This document shows positions 8,005-17,890 of a DNA stretch of 64,000 bases, piece after piece. Below the pieces are notes generated by a model that searched no databases, was not told the DNA's origin, and saw only the letters and a list, made by a program, of their open reading frames with translations. How positions within the stretch are numbered: position 1 is the stretch's first letter; every line of letters begins with the position of its first letter. Origin of the DNA: Bradyrhizobium sp. LTSP849 (GTDB taxonomy: Bacteria; Pseudomonadota; Alphaproteobacteria; Rhizobiales; Xanthobacteraceae); contig NZ_JYMR01000004.1 of assembly GCF_000938255.1 (NCBI RefSeq), forward strand, positions 310,001-374,000, given 5' to 3'. The translations under genes and the position numbers were made by a program.

Positions 8005-8940
8005 TCAGGACGCCTTCTTCTTACGCAGCGCATCGACGAACTTGATCAGCTCGATCGTGCCATCCCAGTCCTTGGTGGTGGCGGGATGAAAACCCTTCTT
8101 CTGGCCGTCGGAGAGACGCTCGAACGCGACCTTGTCCTTGGCCGGGGCGTCGAAGAACGCTTTCGTGATCGCCGCCTTGGCGTCTTCCGGCAGGTCGGCG
8201 TTATAGGCGTAAGGGCCGTTGATGATCGGCGCCGATTTGTGGATGATGCGGAAATCATCCTTCTTCATCGCCGAGCCGTCGGCATTCTTCAGCATGTTCT
8301 TGGTCAACATCTGCGCCAACGTCGAATCGTCATCGTTGGTCCACTGGTTGGCCGCAACGTCGACCGTGCCCTGCGCCAGCGCCAGGATTGCGTTCTCATG
8401 GCTGCCGGTGAAGACGACCTTGCCGAAATAGGTGTCGGCGTCCGCGATGCCCATCTTGTCGAGCTCGAAGCGCGGCACGTTGTTGCCGGAGGTCGAGTTC
8501 GGGTCGACGAGGCCGAGGTTCTTGCCCTTGAGCTGATCGATGCTCTTGTAGGGGCTGCTCGCCTTGACGAAGAACACCGAGTAGTAGCCGGTCGAGCCGT
8601 CGGCGTTGATGTCGTTGGCGAAGGCGTCGGTCTTGACGCCGGTCAGTCGGGCGCGGGCAAACGAGGCCGAGCCGTAGCTGGCAATGTGGATGTTGCCGGC
8701 GCGCTGGCCTTCGATGACAGCGGCATAGTCGTTGGCGATGCGCAGCGTGACCTTCACGCCGAGCTGCTTCGACAGATATTCGACGAACGGGGCCCAGCGC
8801 TCGGTCACGCCCGAGGCGTTCTCGGCCGGAACAACCGCGAAGGTCAGTTCGGGATATTTGGCTTTCCAGTCTTCGGCGGAAGCGGAGGCGGTGAAGGCGA
8901 GCGCGGCTGCGCCGGCGAGGACTAGTCTGCGAGTGATCAT
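8005..8940 (-). CDS. phnD: PhnD, periplasmic phosphonate-binding protein
   Basis: Solute-binding protein of 311 residues from the ATG at 8940, preceded by GAGGG at good spacing. The signal peptide is about residues 1-22 (MITRRLVLAGAAALAFTASASA) with an arginine pair that allows Sec or Tat export. The mature part holds typical PhnD blocks such as GSASFARARLTGVKT and DPNSTSGNNVPRFELD. It delivers phosphonates to the PhnE pair. The upstream in-frame codons before this ATG show no signal-peptide character and were excluded. Confidence 0.94.
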   Translation of the reverse strand: MITRRLVLAGAAALAFTASASAEDWKAKYPELTFAVVPAENASGVTERWAPFVEYLSKQLGVKVTLRIANDYAAVIEGQRAGNIHIASYGSASFARARLTGVKTDAFANDINADGSTGYYSVFFVKASSPYKSIDQLKGKNLGLVDPNSTSGNNVPRFELDKMGIADADTYFGKVVFTGSHENAILALAQGTVDVAANQWTNDDDSTLAQMLTKNMLKNADGSAMKKDDFRIIHKSAPIINGPYAYNADLPEDAKAAITKAFFDAPAKDKVAFERLSDGQKKGFHPATTKDWDGTIELIKFVDALRKKKAS

Positions 8941-8997
8941 GATACCCTCTTCATCGGTTGGGGTCGGTTGACGCAAAACTGAAAATGCTGATGCGGC

Positions 8998-9807
<810 letters not shown>

Positions 9808-9850
9808 GCAGGGCTCCAGAGTAGCTGGGACCAACCGCTAACGCCGGCGC

Positions 9851-9868
9851 TTGACACTTGTGTGACAC
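9851..9868 (-). promoter_or_regulatory. candidate PhoB box for phnCDE
   Basis: Read on the minus strand: GTGTCAC, ACAA, GTGTCAA, a 7-4-7 direct repeat matching the rhizobial PhoB box at five of seven positions in each half. It faces phnC and lies back to back with the plus-strand box at 9906-9934. Confidence 0.65.
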
Positions 9869-9905
9869 GCACGCTGCGGTGCGGCGATGCTACACACCTC
9901 ATCCC

Positions 9906-9934
9906 CTGTCATCGCGCCGTCATGACGTTGTCAT
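9906..9934 (+). promoter_or_regulatory. triple PhoB-type repeat for the acyltransferase-phnM2 operon
   Basis: Three 7-base units at exact 11-base spacing: CTGTCAT (9906), CCGTCAT (9917) and TTGTCAT (9928). This is a strong PhoB box plus one additional half site, oriented toward the acyltransferase gene whose ATG lies 47 bases further on. I could not identify a convincing -10 element. Confidence 0.8.
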
Positions 9935-9981
9935 CAAGTCGCTCGAAGAGAACCGCCTGCCTCAGTCTTTCGGATTACACC

Positions 9982-10641
9982 ATGGCCGCCAAAGCGCTTT
10001 CGGTCCAACCGACCATCGACCCTTCCGCGAAGCTGCATGAGACCCGGCTCGGGGCCTATACCGAGGTCGGCGCGCGCACGATCCTGAACGAAGTGACGAT
10101 GGGCGATTACTCCTACGTCGTGAACGATGCGCAGATCACCTACACGACCATCGGAAAATTTTGCTCGATCGCGGCGATGACGCGCATCAATCCCGGCAAT
10201 CATCCGATGCACCGCGCGACCCAAGCGCACTTCACCTATCGCTCCAGCGCCTACTTCCCGGGTGAGAGCGACGACACCGACTTCTTCGACTGGCGGCGCC
10301 AGCATCACGTCCATATCGGCCATGACGTCTGGATCGGCCACGGCGCGATCCTGCTGCCCGGCCGCAACATCGGCACCGGCGCGGTGATCGCGGCCGGCGC
10401 CATCGTCACCAAGGACGTGCCGGCCTACACCATCGTCGCCGGCAATCCGGCGCGGATCGTACGGCGGCGGTTCTCGGAAGAGGTTGCGGGACGGCTTGCG
10501 AAGCTGGCCTGGTGGGACTGGGATCACGACAAATTGCGTGCAGCACTGCCCGATTTCCGCAAGCTCACGATTGAAGATTTCCTGACGACATACGAAGCAG
10601 GGGCACATTCCTCTGCCAGCAAACGAAGCGCGGTCGCGTGA
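9982..10641 (+). CDS. phosphonate-locus hexapeptide-repeat acyltransferase (TIGR03308-like)
   Basis: Protein of 219 residues with a left-handed beta-helix of imperfect hexapeptide repeats (about 15-60 and 120-170, for example [16 protein letters not shown] and [17 protein letters not shown]). It ends in the xenobiotic-acyltransferase-type segment [12 protein letters not shown]. This family is regularly found in phn operons, but its substrate is not known to me; an N-acetylation of aminophosphonates, as done by the unrelated PhnO, is one idea. The start is the ATG at 9982. The open frame reaches further upstream only through the promoter. It overlaps phnM2 by four bases. Confidence 0.85.
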   Translation: MAAKALSVQPTIDPSAKLHETRLGAYTEVGARTILNEVTMGDYSYVVNDAQITYTTIGKFCSIAAMTRINPGNHPMHRATQAHFTYRSSAYFPGESDDTDFFDWRRQHHVHIGHDVWIGHGAILLPGRNIGTGAVIAAGAIVTKDVPAYTIVAGNPARIVRRRFSEEVAGRLAKLAWWDWDHDKLRAALPDFRKLTIEDFLTTYEAGAHSSASKRSAVA

Positions 10642-11831
10642 CAGACATTTTCCTTGAAGGCGGCCGGGCCCTGATCGGCTCCGAGCTCGTCGAAACTTCA
10701 ATCGCCGTATCCGGAACGGACATTGCGCAAATCGATGCGTCTCGCGCTCGCGCGCGGCTGGCGATCGATGCCCGCAACCTGCTGGTCCTGCCCGGCATCG
10801 TCGATCTCCATGGCGACGCCTTCGAGCGGCAGATGATGCCGCGCGCCGGCGTCGACTTCCCGATCGACGTCGCGCTCGCCGACACGGACCGTCAGGTCAT
10901 CAGCAACGGCATCACCACGGTGTTTCACGCCACGACCTGGTCGTGGGAGCCGGGCCTTCGCAGCGGCGACAATGCCCGGCGCCTGCTGGAGGCGATCGAG
11001 CGGCAGCGCCCGCAATTCGCCGCCGACACCCGCTTCCACCTGCGGCACGAGACCTACAATCTCGATGCCGAGGACGAGATCAGCCAATGGCTGGCCGAGG
11101 GCCGCGTTGACCTGTTCGCCTTCAACGACCATATGGACGGCACCATCGGCGACATGGCCAAGCCGCGCAAGCGCAACCGCATGGTGGAGCGCACCGGGCT
11201 GTCGAGCGAGGATTTCGACACGCTGGTGGCGCACATCGTGTCGCGCGCCACCGATGTTCCGGCGTCGATCACCCGGCTTGCCGCTGCTGCCCGCGCGGCC
11301 GAGGTGCGCATGCTCTCGCATGACGATGCGACCCCGGCGATGCGCCAAGGTTTTCGCTGCCTCGGCGTGACGCTCGCCGAGTTTCCGATCAACGAGGAGA
11401 CGGCGCGGGAAGCGGCAAACGCCGGCGACGCTATCGTCTACGGCGCGCCGAACGTCCTGCGCGGCGGCAGCCACACCGGCTGGACCAGGGCGTCCGACAT
11501 GATTGCAAAAGGGCTCTGCTCGGTGCTCGCGTCGGACTATTATTATCCCGCGCCGCTGCTTGCCGCTTTCAGGCTCGCGGCCGACGGCGTGCTGCCGCTG
11601 ACGGAGGCCTGGAAGCTGGTCTCGGCGGCACCCGCGCAAGCCACCGGCCTGACCGATCGCGGCATGCTCGCTGCGGGGCGTCGGGCCGATATTTTGCTGG
11701 TCGATGATAGCATTCCGCTGCGGCCGCGGCTCGTTGCGGTGATTGCGGCAGGTCGGCTGGTGCATCTGACCGATGCGACGCGGTTGCTTGGCGCGGCGGC
11801 GGCGCCGCGCGAGACTGTCGTTGCGGCATAA
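10638..11831 (+). CDS. phnM: second PhnM-type amidohydrolase
   Basis: Amidohydrolase of 397 residues beginning with a GTG whose last bases form the TGA of the preceding gene. It resembles PhnM along its length ([34 protein letters not shown]). The first metal motif is [13 protein letters not shown] rather than the LHTDHLE of the copy at 1-634, so the two belong to different subfamilies. The likely reaction is hydrolysis of alpha-D-ribose 1-(alkyl)phosphonate 5-triphosphate. Having its own Pho box, it may be expressed separately from the C-P lyase operon. Confidence 0.85.
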   Translation: MTDIFLEGGRALIGSELVETSIAVSGTDIAQIDASRARARLAIDARNLLVLPGIVDLHGDAFERQMMPRAGVDFPIDVALADTDRQVISNGITTVFHATTWSWEPGLRSGDNARRLLEAIERQRPQFAADTRFHLRHETYNLDAEDEISQWLAEGRVDLFAFNDHMDGTIGDMAKPRKRNRMVERTGLSSEDFDTLVAHIVSRATDVPASITRLAAAARAAEVRMLSHDDATPAMRQGFRCLGVTLAEFPINEETAREAANAGDAIVYGAPNVLRGGSHTGWTRASDMIAKGLCSVLASDYYYPAPLLAAFRLAADGVLPLTEAWKLVSAAPAQATGLTDRGMLAAGRRADILLVDDSIPLRPRLVAVIAAGRLVHLTDATRLLGAAAAPRETVVAA

Positions 11832-11849
11832 ACTGGTTATGCTGAGGTG

Positions 11850-12554
11850 ATGACAGGTTTCCCCCGCTACGCGATCTACTTCGCCGCCGATGCCGACAGT
11901 GCGCTCTCGCGCTTCGGCGCGGAACTGCTCGGCTACGACGCCCACACCGGCAATAAAATGCCATTTTCGGAAGAGCCGCTGCGCACGGCACCGGACTGGC
12001 GCGACATCACCGCCGATCCGCGCAAATACGGCTTTCACGCCACGCTGAAGGCGCCGATGGCGCTGGCGCCAGGCAAGACCGAAGCCGAACTCACTGCTGC
12101 CTGCGCGACATTCGCCGACCGGGCGCGGACGATTCCGCTGATCCGCCCGGTCGTCGATTCCATCAGCGGCTTCATCGCCGTCATTCCGGCCGAGCCAGTC
12201 GGCGATCTCCAGCAGCTCGCTGCCGATTGCGTCCGCGATTTCGATTCCTTCCGCGCCCCCCTGAGCGCGGAGGACCGCGCGCGGCGCAAGCCCGAGAAGC
12301 TCAGCGAGCGTCAGCGCGACTATCTCGATCGCTGGGGCTACCCTTATGTGATGGAGCAATTCCGCTTTCACATGACGCTGACGGGCCGGCTGGATGCGGA
12401 GCGGCGGGCGCCGATTCTGGAGATGCTGCGGGGAAGGTTTGCAGGGCTGAAGCTCGATACGCTCGCGATCGATCGCATCGCGCTGTTTAGGCAGGATGAT
12501 GCCAAGGCGCGGTTTCGCATCATCGGCGAGTGGACGCTGGCCCCACCTTCGTAG
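11850..12554 (+). CDS. DUF1045 phosphonate-metabolism protein, 2H phosphoesterase fold
   Basis: Protein of 234 residues of the phn-operon-associated DUF1045 family. It carries the two His-x-Thr motifs of 2H phosphoesterases, FHAT (H63, T65) and FHMT (H174, T176), roughly 110 residues apart. Enzymes with this pair open 2',3'-cyclic or 1,2-cyclic phosphates. Since no phnP or phnN is visible here, it may process the cyclic ribose phosphate left by PhnJ; that is inference. The start is the ATG at 11850 with GAGG just upstream, 18 bases after phnM2. The stop codon is supplied by the first bases of the repeat at 12551. Confidence 0.85.
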   Translation: MTGFPRYAIYFAADADSALSRFGAELLGYDAHTGNKMPFSEEPLRTAPDWRDITADPRKYGFHATLKAPMALAPGKTEAELTAACATFADRARTIPLIRPVVDSISGFIAVIPAEPVGDLQQLAADCVRDFDSFRAPLSAEDRARRKPEKLSERQRDYLDRWGYPYVMEQFRFHMTLTGRLDAERRAPILEMLRGRFAGLKLDTLAIDRIALFRQDDAKARFRIIGEWTLAPPS

Positions 12555-12637
12555 GGTGGGCAAAGGCGCGGAGCGCCGTGCCCACCACTCTATTCGGCAT
12601 ACAAGTTGGTGGGCACGCTTCGCTTTGCCCACCCTAC
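12551..12637. repeat. palindromic intergenic repeat, copy 2
   Basis: An 87-base element with the same ends as copy 1 (GTAGGGTGGGCAAAG at 12551, its reverse complement ending at 12637) and the same inner GTGCCCACC / GGTGGGCAC pair; the central loop differs. It again lies between two convergent genes. Its first bases contain the TAG that ends the DUF1045 gene. Confidence 0.8.
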
Positions 12638-12656
12638 GGCTGCGGAGTGTGTGACT

Positions 12657-13598
12657 CTACTTCCCCCACCGCAACGCCAGCGCTTCGCGCTCCTTCGCCA
12701 ATTCCAACAGCCCCGCGCGCGTTGCCGGATGCAGCGGCTGGAGCGGGTGCCGCACGGTGTCCGACTTGATCACGCCGCCGGCCTGCATCATGACTTTGCA
12801 GGCGATCAGGCCGCATTGGCGGTTCTCGTAGTTGATCAGCGGCAGCCAGCGCTCATAGGCGGCCTTCGCCTCCTCGCGTCTGCCTGCGAAATAGGGATCG
12901 ATGATCTGGCGGATGCCGTCGGGATAGCCGCCGCCCGTCATCGCACCGGTCGCGCCGGCGTCGAGATCGGCGAGTAGCGTGATCGCTTCCTCGCCGTCCC
13001 AGGGGCCTTCGATGTCCTTGCCACCCGCCTCGATCAGGCTTCGCAGCTTTGCGGCTGCGCCGGGCACCTCGATCTTGAAATAGCGGATGTTGGAGAATTC
13101 GTGCGACAGCCGCGCCAGCAGCTCGACCGACAGCGGCGTGCCGGCGACCGGCGCATCCTGGATCATGATGGGAATATTGATCGCGCCCGAGAGCACCTTG
13201 AAGAATTCGACGACGCCTTTTTCAGGCACCCGGAAGGTCGCGCCATGATACGGCGGCATGACCATGACCATGGCGGCGCCCGCAGCTTCAGCCTGCTGGC
13301 TGCGCGCCGCGCACACGGCCGAGCTGAAATGGGTGGTGGTGACGATCACAGGCACCCGGCCCGACACATGCTCCAGCACCGCATGCATCACGGTCTCGCG
13401 CTCGGCATCGGTGAGCACGAATTGCTCGGAAAAGTTCGCGAGGATACAGAGGCCGTGCGAGCCGGCATCGATCATGAAATCGACGCAGCGACGCTGTCCG
13501 TCGAGGTCGAGCTCGCCGCGCTCGTCGAAGATGGTGGGCACGACCGGGAACACGCCGCGATAGGGGCGCTGGGCCTTGTCGTGGGGCGTCACCGGCAT
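12657..13598 (-). CDS. dihydrodipicolinate synthase / KDG aldolase superfamily lyase
   Basis: TIM-barrel class I lyase of 313 residues from the ATG at 13598 (GGAGAG six bases upstream). The usual GTTGE block is replaced by LANFSEQF in the segment SHGLCILANFSEQF, and the Schiff-base lysine is in YFKIEVPG. That replacement reminds me of L-2-keto-3-deoxyarabonate dehydratases (sugar acid breakdown) rather than lysine biosynthesis, but the assignment is tentative. It is monocistronic, convergent with DUF1045, and has no visible sugar-acid transporter next to it. Confidence 0.8.
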   Translation of the reverse strand: MPVTPHDKAQRPYRGVFPVVPTIFDERGELDLDGQRRCVDFMIDAGSHGLCILANFSEQFVLTDAERETVMHAVLEHVSGRVPVIVTTTHFSSAVCAARSQQAEAAGAAMVMVMPPYHGATFRVPEKGVVEFFKVLSGAINIPIMIQDAPVAGTPLSVELLARLSHEFSNIRYFKIEVPGAAAKLRSLIEAGGKDIEGPWDGEEAITLLADLDAGATGAMTGGGYPDGIRQIIDPYFAGRREEAKAAYERWLPLINYENRQCGLIACKVMMQAGGVIKSDTVRHPLQPLHPATRAGLLELAKEREALALRWGK

Positions 13599-13660
13599 CG
13601 AACTCTCCGTCCCTGATGTACTTGTCTGTCGCCGCACGCGCCCGACGTCACAGATGTACT

Positions 13661-13698
13661 CGGCGCATGGATCGGCGGCAATGCCGATCCATGCGCCG
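13661..13698 (-). terminator. 16-bp perfect hairpin downstream of the chemoreceptor gene
   Basis: CGGCGCATGGATCGGC (13661-13676), a six-base loop, then the exact reverse complement (13683-13698). It starts 22 bases after the chemoreceptor stop on the minus strand. No U tract follows, so it is either a stabilising 3' hairpin or a Rho-assisted terminator. It also lies in the upstream region of the lyase gene. Confidence 0.65.
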
Positions 13699-13719
13699 TT
13701 GGAACAGAGAATGTGGGAG

Positions 13720-15801
13720 TTATGCGGTCTTCACCGCGCCGAGGAAGCCCTCGACCGCGACGCGGAGGCGGTCGGCATCGGCCGACATCTTCTTCACGGA
13801 CTGGGACAGCACCGTGCCGGCGTTGCCGGTCTCCTGGTTGAGTTTGGCGACGCTACCGATGGTATCGGTGACCTCGCGGGTGCCTTGGGCGGCCTGCTGG
13901 AAGTTGCGCGATATCTCGGTGGTGGCCGCGCGCTGCTGTTCCACGGCCGCCGCAATCGCCGTCATCTTCTCGTCGATACCGCTGATCGAACCGCCGATGG
14001 AGCGGATGGCGGCGACAGCCTGGCCCGTAGCGCCCTGGATCTCGGCGACCTGCCGGGAGATTTCTTCCGTCGCTGTTGCCGTCTGCGACGCGAGGCTCTT
14101 GACCTCCCCGGCAACGACGGCAAAGCCGCGACCGGCTTCGCCGGCGCGGGCGGCCTCAATGGTGGCGTTCAGCGCCAGCAAATTGGTCTGGCCGGCGATG
14201 GCGTTGATCATCTTCACGACCTCGCCGATGCGGCTCGCCGTCTGGTCGAGGATCTCGACGGTGGCGTTGGTCTGCGCGGCTTGCGACACAGCTTCGCGGG
14301 CCTCGCGCGCGCTGGACTGCACCTGCGCGGAGATTTCGCCGACGGAGGCGGAGAGTTCCTCGGTCGCGGCCGCGATGGTTTCGAGATTGTTGGTCGCCTG
14401 CTCGGCCGCGTTGGAGACCGCCGCGGTCTGGCTGGTCGACTCCGAGACCAGCGTGCGCACGTCGGTCGCGGTCGCATCGAGCTCCTTGGCCGACGCGACA
14501 ACGCTGTGGATGACGGCCTGCACGGTGTCGTCGAAACTGCGGCACGCCTCATCCACGGTGCCGGAACGCGCGAGTTGCAGCGCCTGCTGCGATTCGCGCT
14601 CCTGGCCCAGACGCTCCGCGGTTGCGGCGCTCTCGCGCAGGCTTTCGAGCGCGGCGGCCATGGTGCCGAACTCGTCAGGATATCTGGATTGCGGAACCGG
14701 CGTTGCGTAGTCGCGCGCACCGATCCGGGCGATGGCGTCGAGGATGGCACGGACCGGGCGCATCAGGCGATTGCGCACCACGTACACACCAGCCAAGGTC
14801 ACGGCGAGCGCCATCAGGAAGGCGAGCGATTGCACGACGAGGTTGGTGAGCGCCTTCGCCTGCACCGTCTCGGCGCGCGCGATCGACTGATCGAGCGCCT
14901 TGGTGGCGACTGCGACGATGAAGGCGAATGGCGACTGGCACAGCACGTTCCACTCCGCGGCGGCCATCGCTGGCTTGCCGCTGCCGTCAAGATTCTTGGT
15001 GAGATCGCCGATCTGCTTGAGTACGCCGTCGGTCTTGGCCCGCGCGTCCTTTGCGGCGGTGACCATGTCCGCAGCCACGTCGGGCGCGGCCAGCAGGTCG
15101 TCCATGCCGGACCAGCCCGCAGCAATGACTCCGTTCCAGTTCGCCAGGGTCTGCTTCTGGGCCTCGTCGAGCGGCTTGCTGGTGTTGACGTTCGGACGCA
15201 GCGTCGAGCATTGGATGCCGTAGCGGTCGCGCACCTGCCAGGCGAGGCGGCGGACCTGGATCATGCGCGCGATGAAGGGATCGTTCATCCAGGCGCGGTT
15301 CGAGACCGCGGTGGAAGCAAGGTTGGCCGTATCTATCACCTTCGTGACGGCATCATACCAGGCGCCGGTGCGCTCCATCTTGCGCTCGGCGCGCGGGCGC
15401 TTGGCCTCATCATAAAACAGTTGGAATTGCGGCGCGGCTTCAGTCCAGCGCTGCTTCAGCGTGCTCGCGAACTCGTCGCGTCGAGCGAAATCGACAGTGG
15501 CGAGGGCCGCACCGACAGCCTCATAACCGGCCAGTTCGGCCTTCTCCGCCGTTTCGAGTTTCGCTCGCGCGTCATCCTCGCCGAGCAGCGCGCTCTGGGC
15601 GTCACCGCGATTGTTGCGCAGTGCGAGCACGCCCTGGAAGATCGACTTGTCAGCAGCGGCAAGTCGCGCAGTTTCAAGACTGTCGCTGTAGCGGCCGAAA
15701 GCCCCGACCATCTGGATTGCCGTAGAGGCCAGCGCACCGGCCGCCAGCAGGGCCATCAGCGTCAGGAGAAGCGAACTTACCGATTTCTTAAACATTGCCA
15801 T
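13720..15801 (-). CDS. methyl-accepting chemotaxis protein
   Basis: Chemoreceptor of 693 residues. A first membrane helix at about 9-31 is followed by a long periplasmic domain of roughly 290 residues with no recognised sensor signature, a second helix at about 330-350 ([20 protein letters not shown]), a HAMP domain (about 350-405) and the signalling coiled coil. The highly conserved hairpin tip reads [18 protein letters not shown], with [12 protein letters not shown] after it. No CheR-binding pentapeptide is visible at the C-terminus (GAVKTA). Ligand unknown. Two cysteines in the periplasmic part (near STLRPN and VLCQSP) could form a disulfide. Confidence 0.95.
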   Translation of the reverse strand: MAMFKKSVSSLLLTLMALLAAGALASTAIQMVGAFGRYSDSLETARLAAADKSIFQGVLALRNNRGDAQSALLGEDDARAKLETAEKAELAGYEAVGAALATVDFARRDEFASTLKQRWTEAAPQFQLFYDEAKRPRAERKMERTGAWYDAVTKVIDTANLASTAVSNRAWMNDPFIARMIQVRRLAWQVRDRYGIQCSTLRPNVNTSKPLDEAQKQTLANWNGVIAAGWSGMDDLLAAPDVAADMVTAAKDARAKTDGVLKQIGDLTKNLDGSGKPAMAAAEWNVLCQSPFAFIVAVATKALDQSIARAETVQAKALTNLVVQSLAFLMALAVTLAGVYVVRNRLMRPVRAILDAIARIGARDYATPVPQSRYPDEFGTMAAALESLRESAATAERLGQERESQQALQLARSGTVDEACRSFDDTVQAVIHSVVASAKELDATATDVRTLVSESTSQTAAVSNAAEQATNNLETIAAATEELSASVGEISAQVQSSAREAREAVSQAAQTNATVEILDQTASRIGEVVKMINAIAGQTNLLALNATIEAARAGEAGRGFAVVAGEVKSLASQTATATEEISRQVAEIQGATGQAVAAIRSIGGSISGIDEKMTAIAAAVEQQRAATTEISRNFQQAAQGTREVTDTIGSVAKLNQETGNAGTVLSQSVKKMSADADRLRVAVEGFLGAVKTA

Positions 15802-15875
15802 GAGTCACGGGGCCTACTCTTCGCGAGAGGCCACCTTGCACAGCGACATGCCAATGTTCCGTTAAGGCTTTAATC

Positions 15876-15906
15876 GAATTGGCAAGAATTCCAGATTTGC
15901 CAATTC
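15876..15906. terminator. 10-bp inverted repeat between enoyl-CoA hydratase and chemoreceptor genes
   Basis: GAATTGGCAA (15876-15885), an 11-base loop, TTGCCAATTC (15897-15906), followed on the plus strand by TTTTAG. It lies 18 bases past the stop of the minus-strand hydratase gene and 75 bases before the chemoreceptor start, so it could end the first or regulate the second. Confidence 0.5.
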
Positions 15907-15924
15907 TTTTAGTAGGTTACGGCA

Positions 15925-16695
15925 TCACGCGACCTTGGTGAAATCCGGCGGACGGCGCTCGGCAAACGCCGTGAAGGCCTCGCGCGCCTCGGCAGTACGT
16001 AGACGCTGCGCAAAGTGCTCGCCTTCCGCATTCATCTGCGCAACCAGCGCCTCGCCATTGCGCATCAGCCGCTTGGTGGCGGTGAGCGCGCCGGCCGGCT
16101 GGCGGGCGAGACGTTGGGCGAGCGCAAGCGCCTCGGCATCGAGCTTGTCGAGCGGCACGACCCTGTTGGCGAGCCCCCATTCCAGCGCAGACTTGGCCGG
16201 CACGGTTTCGCCGAGCGCAAACATCTCGTAAGCGCGGGCATAGCCGATGCGTGCCGGCATCAGCAGGCTGGAGGCAGCTTCCGGCACCAGCGCGAGGCTG
16301 ACGAACGGCGTCGACAATTGGGCGTTGTCGGCGAGCACGACGAGGTCGCAATGCAAGAGCATCGTGGTGCCGACGCCGACGGCGCGGCCCTGCACAGCTG
16401 CCACCAGTGGCCGGGTGCTGCGCGCCAGCGACTGGAGGAAGCGCACGACGTTACGGCTCCCTTCCGACTTGCCCGCCGCGACAGCCGCGAACTCGCCGAC
16501 GTCGTTGCCGGCCGTGAACATGTCGCCCTCGCCGCGGATCAGGATGACGCGGACGGACGCGTCGAGCTCGGCGGATTCGATGGTGTCGGCAAGCTTGCCA
16601 TACATCGCATCCGTCAACGCGTTCTTCTTGTCGGGACGCGCCAGCGTAAGGGTGAGAATTCCGCCGTTGTTCTCGATCCGGACATGCTCAGTCAT
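15925..16695 (-). CDS. enoyl-CoA hydratase/isomerase family protein
   Basis: Crotonase-fold protein of 256 residues. The CoA-binding and oxyanion segments are present (RPDKKNALTDAM, FTAGNDVGEF, VQGRAVGVGT). The conserved acid is E139 in ALVPEAASS, while the first hydratase glutamate is replaced in GVGTTMLLHCD. This pattern is more like enoyl-CoA isomerases than classic hydratases. It is co-transcribed with the MarR regulator upstream, overlapping it by eight bases, so the regulator probably responds to an acyl-CoA or aromatic acid. Confidence 0.88.
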   Translation of the reverse strand: MTEHVRIENNGGILTLTLARPDKKNALTDAMYGKLADTIESAELDASVRVILIRGEGDMFTAGNDVGEFAAVAAGKSEGSRNVVRFLQSLARSTRPLVAAVQGRAVGVGTTMLLHCDLVVLADNAQLSTPFVSLALVPEAASSLLMPARIGYARAYEMFALGETVPAKSALEWGLANRVVPLDKLDAEALALAQRLARQPAGALTATKRLMRNGEALVAQMNAEGEHFAQRLRTAEAREAFTAFAERRPPDFTKVA

Positions 16696-17140
16696 TGGTC
16701 TCTCCTCTTGGGAATTTATCCTGAATGCTCGTCAGCCAGCGCGCGACAATATCGATCTCCGCGCCGGTAAATCCTTCCGTCAACGCCGCATTGACCTCGG
16801 CAGCGCCCGCCTTCGCTTGCGCGAGTGCAGTGCGGCCTTTCGACGTCAGCCAGACGCGCCAAGCACGTCCGTCCTCGCTATCCGCGCGCCGTTCGACCAG
16901 CTTTGCGGCTGCGGTGCGGTCGACGAGGCCGGAAATGCCGGCCGGCCCAAGATCAAGCGCGGCACCCGCCTCGCCCATCAAGATGCCGTCCTGCTTGCCG
17001 AGGATGAACAGCAGCCCCGCCTGCGCCGGCGTCACCTCATTCTCAGGCCGCGCCGCCATCCAGCGCTGCAACCGCCGCTGCGCGACGCTCAGCAGGTAGA
17101 TCAGCCGGTGATGCCTCGCCGCGGTCTCTTTATTTCGCAT
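16688..17140 (-). CDS. MarR-family transcriptional regulator
   Basis: Winged-helix regulator of 150 residues. The DNA-binding core is at about 40-110 (VTPAQAGLLFILGKQDGILM, AGISGLVDRTAAAKLVERR, DGRAWRVWLTSKG). The start at 17140 lies inside a perfect 18-bp palindrome and about six bases after a plausible -10, with no ribosome-binding site, so translation may be leaderless. It probably represses itself and the acyl-CoA gene downstream. Confidence 0.88.
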   Translation of the reverse strand: MRNKETAARHHRLIYLLSVAQRRLQRWMAARPENEVTPAQAGLLFILGKQDGILMGEAGAALDLGPAGISGLVDRTAAAKLVERRADSEDGRAWRVWLTSKGRTALAQAKAGAAEVNAALTEGFTGAEIDIVARWLTSIQDKFPRGETND

Positions 17141-17175
17141 GCGAAATAGATAACGGAGGTGACGAGGTTTGTCAA
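17131..17175 (-). promoter_or_regulatory. marR promoter with palindromic operator over the start codon
   Basis: On the minus strand: TTGACA (17175-17170), a 17-base spacer, TATCTA (17152-17147), then the ATG at 17140. The 18-bp palindrome TATTTCGCATGCGAAATA (17131-17148) covers the downstream edge of the -10 and the start codon, a good autorepression site for MarR. Confidence 0.65.
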
Positions 17176-17185
17176 AGGGCTACCG

Positions 17186-17875
17186 CTAGGCCGATGCGGC
17201 GCGACAGCCGTCCAGGAACAGGGCCGCGCAGGTTCGCACGCGTCCCTCGATGTCCTTGCGCGACGGCAGCGGCATGCCACCATAGATCGCCGCACGTTGC
17301 GGCGCCGAGGCGACCATGCCGATCAGCATGCCGGCGGCCTCGTCGACGTCATCTAGCGCGATCAGCTTCTTCTTCACCTGGGCGCGCAGCCAGCGCGCAA
17401 GTGTGGTGGCGGTGCGGGAAATGCCGTTCTTGTAGAAGTTCGCAGCGAGATCTGGGAACGCGGCCGATTCCTGGAGCACCATGCGCTGCAAAGCGACGAC
17501 TTCCGGATCGAGCGCCAGATCGGCGCAGGCGAGCAGCGCAGCGCGCAGTCCCGTTTCGATATCGACCTCGCCGCTGGCCTGGAGATCGACGGCGGACAGA
17601 AGCCGCTCGAGTCGATCAGCGCACATCGCTTCGAACAGCGCAGCCTTGCCCGGAAACAGGCGATAGAGCGTCTTGGTCGAGATACCAGCACCGCGCGCCA
17701 GCTCTTCGGTGCTGGTCGCGGCATAGCCATCGACGGCGAAGGCGTGTCGCGCGGCGTCGAACACGATCCGCTTCGTCTCCTCGTCGCTGCGCACTGGCGG
17801 CCGCCCGCGCGGGCGGTATTCCGTTGAAGATTTGGCCGTTGAAGATTCTGCCATCGAAGATTTTGCCTGAGCCAT
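17186..17875 (-). CDS. TetR/AcrR-family regulator of the adjacent efflux pump
   Basis: Regulator of 229 residues with an N-terminal helix-turn-helix (about 35-80; FAVDGYAATSTEELARGAGI, TLYRLFPGKAALFEAM) and a helical ligand domain. It is divergent from the EmrAB-type operon and so probably represses it. The first 20 residues are low complexity and encoded by three 15-base tandem repeats; translation may start later, at MAESS. The ligand is unknown. Confidence 0.9.
   Translation of the reverse strand: MAQAKSSMAESSTAKSSTEYRPRGRPPVRSDEETKRIVFDAARHAFAVDGYAATSTEELARGAGISTKTLYRLFPGKAALFEAMCADRLERLLSAVDLQASGEVDIETGLRAALLACADLALDPEVVALQRMVLQESAAFPDLAANFYKNGISRTATTLARWLRAQVKKKLIALDDVDEAAGMLIGMVASAPQRAAIYGGMPLPSRKDIEGRVRTCAALFLDGCRAASA
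17824..17868. repeat. three 15-base tandem repeats in the tetR 5' end
   Basis: Three imperfect units, TTGAAGATTTGGCCG, TTGAAGATTCTGCCA and TCGAAGATTTTGCCT, encode the serine-rich start of the TetR protein. They are in frame, so copy-number change would alter only the N-terminal tail length. Confidence 0.75.
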
Positions 17876-17890
17876 GTCTTTACATGATGC

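Noticed and set aside
13576..15873. 765-codon open frame opposite the chemoreceptor gene
   Set aside because: It is the antisense shadow of a well-conserved gene in high-GC DNA, Arg/Gly/Asp-rich, with no domain. Similar long shadows lie opposite phnM2/DUF1045 (10698-12632), the SDR genes (33338-35143) and the HldE-like gene (36036-37706).
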